Of a stretch of DNA of 5,315 nucleotides, positions 1 through 5,315 are shown one piece after another. The translations under genes were made by a program, and so were the position numbers. The notes below the pieces were generated by a model. That model ran no database searches, was not told the origin of the DNA, and saw only the letters and a program-made list of their open reading frames with translations. This DNA is from Paracoccaceae bacterium (lineage in GTDB: Bacteria > Pseudomonadota > Alphaproteobacteria > Rhodobacterales > Rhodobacteraceae), in the NCBI GenBank assembly GCA_026982255.1, contig JALSHL010000044.1, forward strand, positions 1-5,315, given 5' to 3'. Numbering within the stretch: position 1 is the first letter of the stretch; the number at the start of each line of letters is the position of its first letter.

Positions 1-1701
1 GTCCGCGTCAACCTTTGCCAGCGAATGCTTGCGCCAGTTTACGTCGTCGCGATCGGGGTAATCCTCGTGCGCATGGGCGCCGCGGGACTCTTTGCGGGCC
101 TCGGCGGAATTGATCGTTGCCAGCGCATTCGGCATCAGGTTGGTCAGCTCCAGTGTCTCCATCAGGTCGGAGTTCCAGACCATCGAGCGGTCCGTGACTT
201 TGAGGTCCGAGAGCTTGGCGGCAACGGCGGCCATTTTCTCGACGCCTTCGGCCAGGGATTTCGAGGAGCGGAACACGGCGGCATCGTTTTGCATGGTTTT
301 CTGCATTTCCAGACGCAGCTCGGCAGTGGGCACCGTCCCGTCCGCATGGCGCAGCCCGTCGAAACGTTCCATGGCCTGATCGAGCGAGGCCTGGTTCAGC
401 GGCGCGTTCTTCTCGTTCGGATCGACGATTTCACCGGCGCGGATGGCGGCGGCGCGGCCGAATACCACAAGGTCGATCAGCGAGTTGGAGCCGAGACGGT
501 TCGCACCGTGGACCGAGGCGCAGCCGGCCTCGCCCACGGCCATCAGGCCGGGTAGGACACGGTCGGGGTCGTCCTCGGTCGGGGCCAGAACCTCGCCGAG
601 GTAATTGGTCGGGATGCCGCCCATGTTGTAGTGGACGGTTGGCAGAACCGGAATTGGCTCTTTGGTGACATCGACACCGGCAAAGATTTTCGCGCTTTCG
701 GAAATACCCGGCAGACGCAGCGCCAGCGTTTCCGGCGGCAGGTGGTCGAGGTGCAGGTAAACGTGGTCCTTGTTCGGACCGACGCCACGCCCCTCGCGAA
801 TTTCGATGGTCGAGCAGCGGGAAACCACATCGCGCGAGGCCAGATCCTTGTAGGTTGGCGCATAGCGTTCCATATACCGCTCGCCCTCGGAGTTGGTCAG
901 GTAGCCGCCTTCGCCGCGGGCGCCCTCGGTGATCAGCATGCCGGCGCCATAAATACCGGTGGGGTGGAATTGCACGAACTCCATGTCCTGAAGCGCGTGT
1001 CCCTGACGCGCCAGCATACCGCCACCGTCTCCGGTGCAGGTGTGGGCCGAGGTGCAGGAGAAAAACGCGCGGCCGTAACCGCCGGTCGCCAGCACGGTCA
1101 TCTTGGCGTTGAAGCGGTGCAGGGTGCCGTCGTCGAGCTTCCAAGCCAGAATGCCCTGACACTGGCCGTCCTCGGACATGATCAGGTCGATGGCGAAATA
1201 CTCGATGAAAAATTCCGCGTCGTGTTTCAGCGATTGGCCGTAAAGCGTGTGGAGCATGGCATGGCCGGTGCGGTCGGCGGCGGCGCAGGTGCGCTGCACG
1301 GGGGGGCCTTCGCCGAATTCTGTGGTGTGGCCGCCGAACGGGCGCTGATAGATTTTGCCTTCTTCGGTGCGCGAGAACGGAACGCCGTAGTGTTCCAGCT
1401 CGTAAACCGCTTCGGGGGCATTGCGTGCCAGATATTCCATCGCGTCGGTATCGCCGAGCCAGTCGGAACCCTTGACGGTGTCATACATATGCCACTGCCA
1501 GTTGTCCGGCCCCATGTTCGACAGAGAGGCGGCAATCCCGCCCTGTGCTGCAACTGTGTGGGAGCGTGTCGGGAAAACCTTGGTCACACAGGCGGTTTTC
1601 AACCCCTGTTCGGCCATGCCCAGCGTCGCGCGCAGGCCCGCACCACCGGCGCCGACAACGACGACATCATAGGTGTGATCGATATATTCGTAAGAAGACA
1701 T
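1..1701 (-). CDS. sdhA: Succinate dehydrogenase flavoprotein subunit, 3' end missing
   Basis: This is the catalytic FAD subunit of complex II. It oxidises succinate to fumarate on the cytoplasmic side and passes electrons to the SdhB iron-sulfur subunit. The frame reads 567 codons without a stop and runs off the left edge. Family members are about 600 residues, so roughly 30-35 codons are missing. Visible landmarks are a dinucleotide-binding GAGGAG at residues 17-22, RSHTVAAQGG with His48 as the covalent FAD attachment site, HPTG at 246-249, ARGEGG at 261-266, SRDVVSR near 289-295 with the expected catalytic Arg290, HYNMGG at 357-362, and HGANRLGSNSLIDLVVFGR at 398-416. A GGAG ribosome site lies six bases before the ATG. 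The sdhD stop is 15 bases upstream, so the gene is co-transcribed with sdhCD. The C-terminal stretch DRDDVNWRKHSLAKVD is also typical of the family. No frameshift or missing key residue was seen. Residue roles are transferred from E. coli SdhA. Confidence 0.97.
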   Translation of the reverse strand, partial: MSSYEYIDHTYDVVVVGAGGAGLRATLGMAEQGLKTACVTKVFPTRSHTVAAQGGIAASLSNMGPDNWQWHMYDTVKGSDWLGDTDAMEYLARNAPEAVYELEHYGVPFSRTEEGKIYQRPFGGHTTEFGEGPPVQRTCAAADRTGHAMLHTLYGQSLKHDAEFFIEYFAIDLIMSEDGQCQGILAWKLDDGTLHRFNAKMTVLATGGYGRAFFSCTSAHTCTGDGGGMLARQGHALQDMEFVQFHPTGIYGAGMLITEGARGEGGYLTNSEGERYMERYAPTYKDLASRDVVSRCSTIEIREGRGVGPNKDHVYLHLDHLPPETLALRLPGISESAKIFAGVDVTKEPIPVLPTVHYNMGGIPTNYLGEVLAPTEDDPDRVLPGLMAVGEAGCASVHGANRLGSNSLIDLVVFGRAAAIRAGEIVDPNEKNAPLNQASLDQAMERFDGLRHADGTVPTAELRLEMQKTMQNDAAVFRSSKSLAEGVEKMAAVAAKLSDLKVTDRSMVWNSDLMETLELTNLMPNALATINSAEARKESRGAHAHEDYPDRDDVNWRKHSLAKVDAD

Positions 1702-1716
1702 TGGAAACTCCGGGGC

Positions 1717-2091
1717 CTAGAGGGCGATTTTCAGAACGGCGAATACACCGAGCGCGATGAACAGCCAGCAAAACAGCGTGTTGCCGAGCAGCAGTGCGGT
1801 GCGCATGGCCTTGCCGTGCACGTAATCCTCGATCACCACCTGCAAGCCGAGGCGCAGATGCGTGAAGGCGGTTACGAAAAACAGGATGGCGACGACGGCG
1901 TTGAACGGGTGGCCGTAGCTGTGCAGGACGTTTTCGTATTCCCCGCCCAGATTGCGGGCAAAGGGGATAACGAACAGAACCGCCAGCGGCAGCAGGGCGA
2001 TGGCGGTGATGCGTTGCAGGGTGAAATGCCCGACGCCTTCCTTGGCGGAGCCGAGGCCGAGGACGCGTTTCTTGTCGGTAAGATAGCTCAT
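1717..2091 (-). CDS. sdhD: Succinate dehydrogenase membrane anchor subunit SdhD
   Basis: This 124-residue integral membrane protein pairs with SdhC to anchor complex II in the inner membrane and to form the heme b and ubiquinone sites. Three hydrophobic segments are visible, at about residues 27-45, 62-84 and 99-120. Between the second and third lies HLRLGLQVVIEDYVHG (78-93), the SdhD signature. Asp89-Tyr90 match the E. coli Asp-Tyr pair whose Tyr83 contacts quinone, and His78 is conserved nearby. Gln26-Arg27 precede the first helix, as in relatives. The start is supported by a GAGGGG-type ribosome site that begins within the sdhC stop codon, in an 11-base gap. sdhA follows after 15 bases. 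Length and topology are normal. The identity is firm from the signature and position, but the residue roles are inferred by homology. Confidence 0.95.
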   Translation of the reverse strand: MSYLTDKKRVLGLGSAKEGVGHFTLQRITAIALLPLAVLFVIPFARNLGGEYENVLHSYGHPFNAVVAILFFVTAFTHLRLGLQVVIEDYVHGKAMRTALLLGNTLFCWLFIALGVFAVLKIAL

Positions 2092-2102
2092 GTCGTTTCC
2101 CC

Positions 2103-2486
2103 TCAGGCGATCAGCAGAATGATGATGGTCAGCACGACCGAGGCGACGAAAACGGCGATGCCGGTTTTTTGTGCGGTCTCTTTTTCAAGGCAATAACCCA
2201 TGTCCCAGAACAGATGCCGGATTCCGTTGCAGAAGTGATAGGACAGCGCCCAGAGCGAGCCGACGAGAACCAGAATGCCGAACCAGCTGGTCAGGGAACC
2301 GTCGATGGCCCCGAAGCTCTCGGGGCCGGTCGAGAGGGCCAGAAACCACCAGACGATCCACACCAGCGCCAGCGTCATGCCGACGCCAGTGATACGATGG
2401 GTGATGGAGGTGATCATCGACATTTGCGGACGATACACCGACAGATGCGGCGATAACGGCCGGTCGCCCCGATTTACGTCAGACAT
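2103..2486 (-). CDS. sdhC: Succinate dehydrogenase cytochrome b556 subunit SdhC
   Basis: This 127-residue large anchor subunit of complex II is the first gene of the sdh set. It starts with the family motif RPLSPHLSVYRP (9-20), followed by SITHRITG (27-34). Ser27 and Arg31 correspond in type and number to the quinone-site residues of E. coli SdhC. SYHFCNGIRHLFWD (82-95) supplies His84, the expected axial ligand of heme b, and His91. Three membrane segments lie at about 34-53, 68-88 and 109-127. I chose the ATG at 2486 because the protein then begins MSDVNRGDRPLSPH like its relatives and has a GGGAG ribosome site six bases upstream. The frame stays open to a TTG at 2546, but the 20 extra residues do not look like the family. 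sdhD follows after 11 bases. The 171 bases upstream probably contain its promoter. Confidence 0.96.
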   Translation of the reverse strand: MSDVNRGDRPLSPHLSVYRPQMSMITSITHRITGVGMTLALVWIVWWFLALSTGPESFGAIDGSLTSWFGILVLVGSLWALSYHFCNGIRHLFWDMGYCLEKETAQKTGIAVFVASVVLTIIILLIA

Positions 2487-2657
2487 GGTTCTCTCCCGTA
2501 GATAGTAGAATTCCGGCGCAATCGCGGAATCCTCCCGCGTCGCCAAACTTGCGGTGATGCTAGCGTCTGCGCCTGCTGTTTCCCAGAGCTAACCCGCAAA
2601 CTACGGGATTCAAATTCCGATTCTTCTGTTTTGTGATCACCAAATAAAATATCGTGA
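2487..2657 (-). promoter_or_regulatory. Intergenic region upstream of sdhC, probable sdh promoter region
   Basis: This is the largest gene-free gap in the window, and the sdh promoter is inferred to lie here. No strong sigma-70 promoter stands out. The best pair seen is TTCCGC (2524-2529) and TACTAT (2502-2507) on the minus strand, 16 bases apart. It would leave a leader of only about a dozen bases. A weaker alternative is TTGAAT at 2608-2613 with TAGCTC at 2586-2591. CCCG/CGGG at 2593-2607 could form only a 4-bp stem and has no T-run, so I see no terminator for the upstream gene. The right end carries the GTGATCAC pair described separately. Readthrough from the mch operon into sdh remains possible. 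Confidence 0.4.
2491..2497 (-). promoter_or_regulatory. Ribosome binding site of sdhC
   Basis: On the minus strand this reads GGGAGAG, with GGGAG ending six bases before the ATG at 2486. It decides between that ATG and the in-frame TTG at 2546. Confidence 0.75.
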
Positions 2658-2663
2658 TCACAA
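2631..2663. promoter_or_regulatory. Paired GTGATCAC palindromes, candidate operator
   Basis: TTGTGATCAC (2631-2640) and GTGATCACAA (2654-2663) form a perfect 10-bp inverted repeat. Each arm contains the 8-bp palindrome GTGATCAC, at 2633-2640 and 2654-2661. The two palindromes are 21 bp apart, about two helical turns, so bound dimers would lie on the same DNA face. The 13 bases between them are AT-rich. The left arm begins about 145 bases upstream of sdhC, and the right arm covers the stop codon of the preceding metallopeptidase gene. The arms are too AT-rich for a classic terminator and no T-run follows on either strand. A transcription-factor operator is the better reading, but I cannot name the factor. 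Confidence 0.55.
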
Positions 2664-3464
2664 TGGAGGAAAGGCGCGGGTCAAAGGTGGAACATATTCG
2701 TTGCACATGATTATCGTCTGGTCGTTGGAGTCATAAAAGGCGTTGTCCTCGTCGCAATCGACCAGATCGACGTTTACAGTGAAGCCCGGGTCGTAAGTTT
2801 CGTTGAGAACCGCGATTGAATTCCGGATGACTTGTTGTGCAGCCGTTACATAGGCGTCGGCAGATTCATCCACGTTGCGCACTACGATCCAGTCGTCTCC
2901 AGATTTGTCCCGTTCTATCCGGCGCAAAACCCTTGTCCATGCACTTTCGACCATTGCGCGCTCGTCCTCGCAGAAATCCGCGCGATCTTCGGGCAGGGCG
3001 TTGTCCTCGGCAAATGTCTGGCGGGCGTTTACATCGCCGCCGTAATACAGGCAAATCAGGGTGTAGTAGCGCATCATATCGGGCGAGTGGGTGTCCGAGA
3101 AATCCAGCTCCACCCCTTTCGATTTGCGAGCGAGCTGCACATACTGGTCGGCACTGGCCCATGTGATCTGCTCGGCGCGCAGGGGATCGTGCAGAATTTC
3201 GGTTAACACCAGCGCGAAACTGTCGGCGGCGTCTTCCTCGCGGGCAAAGACCGGCAGGTGCATCAGGTCGATCAGCGCATGGCCGAATTCGTGATAGAAT
3301 GTCGCCAGCACGTTCCCCTCGACGTAGCTCATGGTGTCGATGCTGAAGGGAATTTCCTTGGAAGAGTCGGGCACCTTCTGGTGCGATTTGTCGGTGACTT
3401 TCCCAGCGAAGGCGGCTCCGGCGAGCATCAGGCAGGTTGCGGACAGTGCAATGGTTTTTTTCAT
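2658..3464 (-). CDS. Secreted DUF4344-type putative zinc metallopeptidase
   Basis: This 268-residue protein of unknown substrate begins MKKTIALSATCLMLAGAAFA, a clear signal peptide with probable cleavage after residue 20, so it should act in the periplasm or outside the cell. HEFGH at 58-62 is a zinc-binding HExxH motif with Glu59 as the likely catalytic base. EEDAAD at 76-81 probably holds the third metal ligand. HSPDMMRYY (126-134) and CLYYGG (138-143) are further family-like blocks. The C-terminus contains NAFYD (241-245) and IIMCNEY (251-257). In the DUF4344 arrangement I remember, the NAFYD/CYE block precedes HExxH, so the order here looks permuted. Four of the cysteines (138, 165, 237, 254) could form disulfides. 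An AAGGA ribosome site lies six bases before the ATG. The gene starts 13 bases after the mch stop, which suggests co-transcription, although its function has no evident link to its neighbours. GC is about 51% over 2701-2940 against about 63% over an equal stretch of sdhA. Confidence 0.85.
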   Translation of the reverse strand: MKKTIALSATCLMLAGAAFAGKVTDKSHQKVPDSSKEIPFSIDTMSYVEGNVLATFYHEFGHALIDLMHLPVFAREEDAADSFALVLTEILHDPLRAEQITWASADQYVQLARKSKGVELDFSDTHSPDMMRYYTLICLYYGGDVNARQTFAEDNALPEDRADFCEDERAMVESAWTRVLRRIERDKSGDDWIVVRNVDESADAYVTAAQQVIRNSIAVLNETYDPGFTVNVDLVDCDEDNAFYDSNDQTIIMCNEYVPPLTRAFPPL

Positions 3465-3477
3465 AATGATTCCTTTT

Positions 3478-4509
3478 CTAGCGCGGAATCAAACACCAAT
3501 AATCGAGATCAAGCAACACTTCCGGACGGTATTTGCCATCCTCACCACGCAGAGGAAAAGTTCCGGCAGCGTCCTTGACAGCCACCAGTCGCAGGCGCAG
3601 CGCGCCGATGCTGTCACTGATTTCCGCCTTGTCCAGCACTTCGGACCAAGCGCGGACCGTGTCGCCGGCAAAGCACGGGTTGGCGTGTGTTCCGGCGTTG
3701 ATCCCGACGATCATCTGCGCGTTGGCCAGCCCGTTGAAGGACAGCGCCCGTGCCATCGAGATCACATGGCCGCCGTAAATCAGCCGCTTGCCGTCGGGGC
3801 GGTTGGTGGCGTCGAAATGCACCTTGGCAGTGTTCTGCCACAGACGCGTGGCGAGCATGTGTTCGGCCTCCTCGATGGTCACCCCGTCCACATGGTCGAT
3901 TTTCTCGCCGATGTTATAGTCGCCCCAGCGGTGTTTTTCCCCTGCCAGAGCGAAATCGTAGTTGCTGAAATCCAGCCCTTCCGGAACGACGAGGTCGCCG
4001 GCCGCGAGTTCCTTTTTCAGTTCGGGAATCACTGTTTCCGGCGCGGGCGCGTTGTGATCACGTTTGCGCACCATCACCCAGCGCACATATTCCAGAACAG
4101 CCTCGCCGTGCTGGTTCCGTCCGGTGGAGCGCACCCAGACCACGCCGGTTTTGCCGTTGGAGTTCTGCTTGACCCCGATCACCTCGGATGTGGTCACGAG
4201 CGTATCGCCCGCATAGACCGGCCTTAGAAACCGCCCTTCGGCATAACCGAGGTTGGCCACCGCATTCAGCGAGACATCCGGCACGGATTTCCCGAACACC
4301 ACATGAAAAGCGGCCAGATCCTCGATCGGGCTTTCCGGCAGGCCGCAGGCACGGGCGAATTCGTCCGAGGAATACAACGCAAACCGCGTCGGGTAGAGCG
4401 CAGTATAAACCGCCCGCTCCCCGCCCGAGATGGTGCGCGGCACGGCGTGGGTCAGGACCTGACCGACCGTGTAATCCTCGAAAAAATTGCCCGTGCTTGT
4501 CTTGCTCAT
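3478..4509 (-). CDS. mch: Mesaconyl-CoA hydratase (beta-methylmalyl-CoA dehydratase), MaoC family
   Basis: This cytoplasmic enzyme of the ethylmalonyl-CoA pathway reversibly hydrates mesaconyl-CoA to beta-methylmalyl-CoA, the substrate of the malyl-CoA/beta-methylmalyl-CoA lyase. The product is 343 residues, the length I recall for the Rhodobacter enzyme. It has two hotdog domains, about 8-150 (FFEDYTVGQVLTHAVPRTIS start) and about 195-343. The second holds WQNTAKVHFD (224-233), aligned with the hydratase-2 loop. His231 is the likely catalytic His, while Asn226 sits where MaoC hydratases usually have Asp. YGGHVISMARAL (245-256) is the helix that usually follows. The first domain's equivalent loop, YPTRFALYSS, lacks both residues, so only one half is probably catalytic. 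The start has GGGAG nine bases upstream and lies one base after the DUF1737 stop, indicating translational coupling. Linkage to sdhCDA fits a role in assimilating acetyl-CoA. A different MaoC dehydratase is possible but less likely. Confidence 0.88.
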   Translation of the reverse strand: MSKTSTGNFFEDYTVGQVLTHAVPRTISGGERAVYTALYPTRFALYSSDEFARACGLPESPIEDLAAFHVVFGKSVPDVSLNAVANLGYAEGRFLRPVYAGDTLVTTSEVIGVKQNSNGKTGVVWVRSTGRNQHGEAVLEYVRWVMVRKRDHNAPAPETVIPELKKELAAGDLVVPEGLDFSNYDFALAGEKHRWGDYNIGEKIDHVDGVTIEEAEHMLATRLWQNTAKVHFDATNRPDGKRLIYGGHVISMARALSFNGLANAQMIVGINAGTHANPCFAGDTVRAWSEVLDKAEISDSIGALRLRLVAVKDAAGTFPLRGEDGKYRPEVLLDLDYWCLIPR

Positions 4510-4510
4510 C

Positions 4511-4714
4511 CTAGACGGCTCCCAGTTTCATGTCCGGTGTGTATTCCCCGTCGTATTCTTTCACGACGGCCTGCGCGCAGCGGGTGACGCCCCGCGCGGA
4601 GTCGAAAGATATGGTCGGATCGCCATGCAGCGACCAGCCCTTGGACAGGGCTTCGGTGACCTTGTGGCAGAAGGCCGAGGTGTCATCCTCGGTCAACAAG
4701 CGGTAAACAAGCAT
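4511..4714 (-). CDS. Small DUF1737 domain protein
   Basis: This is a 67-residue protein of unknown function. The N-terminal 50 residues match the DUF1737 pattern: MLVYRLLT (1-8), a stretch up to LSKGW (23-27), then GDPTISFD (31-38) and CAQAVVK (46-52). No signal peptide or membrane segment is present, so it should be cytoplasmic. The ATG overlaps the TGA of the upstream NnrU gene as TGATG, and a strong GGAGGA lies five bases before it, which fixes the start. The frame is open back to 4885, but that extension runs antiparallel in function to nothing known and lies wholly inside the NnrU gene, so I rejected it. The stop is one base before mch. This tight packing suggests the protein is made in step with NnrU and Mch, but the sequence gives no direct hint of its job. 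Confidence 0.9.
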   Translation of the reverse strand: MLVYRLLTEDDTSAFCHKVTEALSKGWSLHGDPTISFDSARGVTRCAQAVVKEYDGEYTPDMKLGAV

Positions 4715-5280
4715 CAGTTTCCTCCGAACGGCGACGGGCCGATATAGGTGTGGATGGCTGCGATCACGCCATACAGCACAATCGCGATAATGGCGGTTCT
4801 GATATCGCCCTTGATGGTCCCGCCGGTCGGGCGTTCCCAGGCGCCGGCCTGCATGTTGATCAGCAGCATATTGGCAATTGCCCACAGGCCCAGCCCGCCG
4901 AACAGCACGATCGAGGCCATATCACCATTCACCAGCAAATGCGCGACCGACCAGACGATGATACCGGCCAGCATCGGGTGGCGGATTTTCTCGCGTGCGA
5001 TCCCCTTGCCTTTACCGGCGCCCAGCAGGAACACGGCGACCAGCATCAAGGCGTTGTTCAAGTGGACGCCCCAGGTCGGCGGCAGGTAGACGACTTCTTC
5101 GGGCGCCGCCCTGAAGCCCTTGACCATCAGGATGGTTGCGACCAGCAGCACGATCCCCATCACGGCCTTGGTGGGCATTACGCCCAGTGTGTTATCCATG
5201 CCGGCGCGCAGGTCCGGCGCCATGCGTTTGAAAAAATGGCCCAGAACCCAGATGGCCAGACCGATATAGAGCGTTGTCAT
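4714..5280 (-). CDS. NnrU family integral membrane protein
   Basis: This 188-residue polytopic inner-membrane protein belongs to the NnrU family, first named for a gene near nitrite and nitric oxide reduction genes in Rhodobacter. The family is also related to the plant zeta-carotene isomerase Z-ISO, a heme-dependent membrane enzyme. About six hydrophobic stretches are visible, near residues 3-16, 36-54, 74-88, 103-118, 122-142 and 161-180. The family signature IRHPMLAGIIVW (99-110) followed by SVAHLLVNGD (111-120) carries His101 and His114, candidate heme or metal ligands by analogy with Z-ISO. That role is inference. WVLGHFFKR (11-19) near the N-terminus is also typical. A GGGGAAAA ribosome site precedes the ATG. 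Its stop overlaps the start of the DUF1737 gene. Nothing nearby points to denitrification, and its place in an ethylmalonyl-CoA pathway operon suggests a housekeeping role instead. Its biochemical function here is unknown. Confidence 0.92.
   Translation of the reverse strand: MTTLYIGLAIWVLGHFFKRMAPDLRAGMDNTLGVMPTKAVMGIVLLVATILMVKGFRAAPEEVVYLPPTWGVHLNNALMLVAVFLLGAGKGKGIAREKIRHPMLAGIIVWSVAHLLVNGDMASIVLFGGLGLWAIANMLLINMQAGAWERPTGGTIKGDIRTAIIAIVLYGVIAAIHTYIGPSPFGGN
4720..4725 (-). promoter_or_regulatory. Ribosome binding site of the DUF1737 gene
   Basis: GGAGGA on the minus strand lies inside the last codons of the NnrU gene, five bases before the ATG at 4714. It fixes the start of the small gene against a longer open frame reaching 4885. 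Confidence 0.8.
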
Positions 5281-5293
5281 GTGTTTTCCCCTT

Positions 5294-5315
5294 TTATGAC
5301 TGCCGGTCTGCGATC
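5294..5315 (-). CDS. Possible 3' end of an upstream gene
   Basis: A minus-strand frame enters from the right edge and reads IADRQS, then TAA at 5294-5296, 13 bases before the NnrU start. In related Rhodobacteraceae the gene I would expect here is the malyl-CoA/beta-methylmalyl-CoA lyase (mcl1), which would supply the next pathway step. Six codons cannot prove this. Another frame reads through and ends in a TGA overlapping the NnrU ATG, so even the stop choice is uncertain. Confidence 0.3.

Noticed and set aside
631..2196. 521-codon open frame on the plus strand
   Set aside because: It lies antisense to sdhA, sdhD and part of sdhC, which are certain. The translation is low in recognisable motifs and reads like the complement of high-GC codons. 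Long antisense frames are common over GC-rich genes.
2103..2546. Longer sdhC starting at TTG 2546
   Set aside because: The 20 extra residues do not resemble SdhC N-termini. The ATG at 2486 has its own ribosome site and gives the family-typical start.
2592..2608. CCCG/CGGG hairpin as a terminator of the metallopeptidase gene
   Set aside because: The stem is only four base pairs with flanking mismatches and no T-run.
2631..2663. The inverted repeat as a Rho-independent terminator
   Set aside because: The 10-bp stem has only four G/C pairs, the loop is 13 bases, and no T-run follows in either direction. Double palindromic arms fit protein binding better.
3331..4227. 298-codon open frame on the plus strand
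   Set aside because: It is antisense to mch and the start of the metallopeptidase gene, with no recognisable domain or convincing start context. It is treated as a shadow.
4511..4885. Longer DUF1737 frame of 124 codons
   Set aside because: The extra N-terminal part is wholly inside the NnrU gene in another frame and rich in Arg/His/Asp like a shadow. The ATG at 4714 has a strong ribosome site and begins the domain.
4714..5280. NnrU gene as evidence for a denitrification locus
   Set aside because: No nitrite or nitric oxide reductase, regulator or accessory gene is present. NnrU-family proteins are widespread outside such loci.

Overview
This window most likely comes from an alphaproteobacterium of the Rhodobacteraceae (Rhodobacter/Roseobacter type). 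The evidence is the sdhC-sdhD-sdhA order, the protein sequences, the fairly high GC content, and the linkage of a mesaconyl-CoA hydratase of the ethylmalonyl-CoA pathway to succinate dehydrogenase. All convincing genes lie on the minus strand, so transcription runs from the right edge to the left edge.

Right part (5315 to 3478): the last codons of an unidentified upstream gene may be present. They are followed by an NnrU-family membrane protein, a 67-residue DUF1737 protein and a two-hotdog MaoC-type dehydratase recognised as mesaconyl-CoA hydratase (mch). Stops and starts here overlap or lie one base apart, so these genes look translationally coupled in one operon.

Middle (3464 to 2658): a gene for a secreted DUF4344-type putative zinc metallopeptidase starts 13 bases after the mch stop. 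It looks like an insert between the carbon-metabolism genes. Its GC content is lower in the stretch I counted, and its two conserved blocks appear in the reverse of the order I remember for the family.

The 171-base gap between this gene and sdhC (2487-2657) holds a pair of GTGATCAC palindromes 21 bp apart, forming a perfect 10-bp inverted repeat. It is the best candidate control region in the window.

Left part (2486 to 1): sdhC, sdhD and sdhA, the two membrane anchors and the flavoprotein of succinate dehydrogenase (complex II). sdhA runs off the left edge about 30-35 codons short of its usual end, and sdhB is presumably beyond it.

Metabolically the layout makes sense. Mesaconyl-CoA hydratase makes beta-methylmalyl-CoA, which is cleaved to glyoxylate and propionyl-CoA. 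Propionyl-CoA is carried on to succinyl-CoA and succinate, which succinate dehydrogenase oxidises. No RNA genes, mobile elements, CRISPR arrays or convincing terminators were seen.
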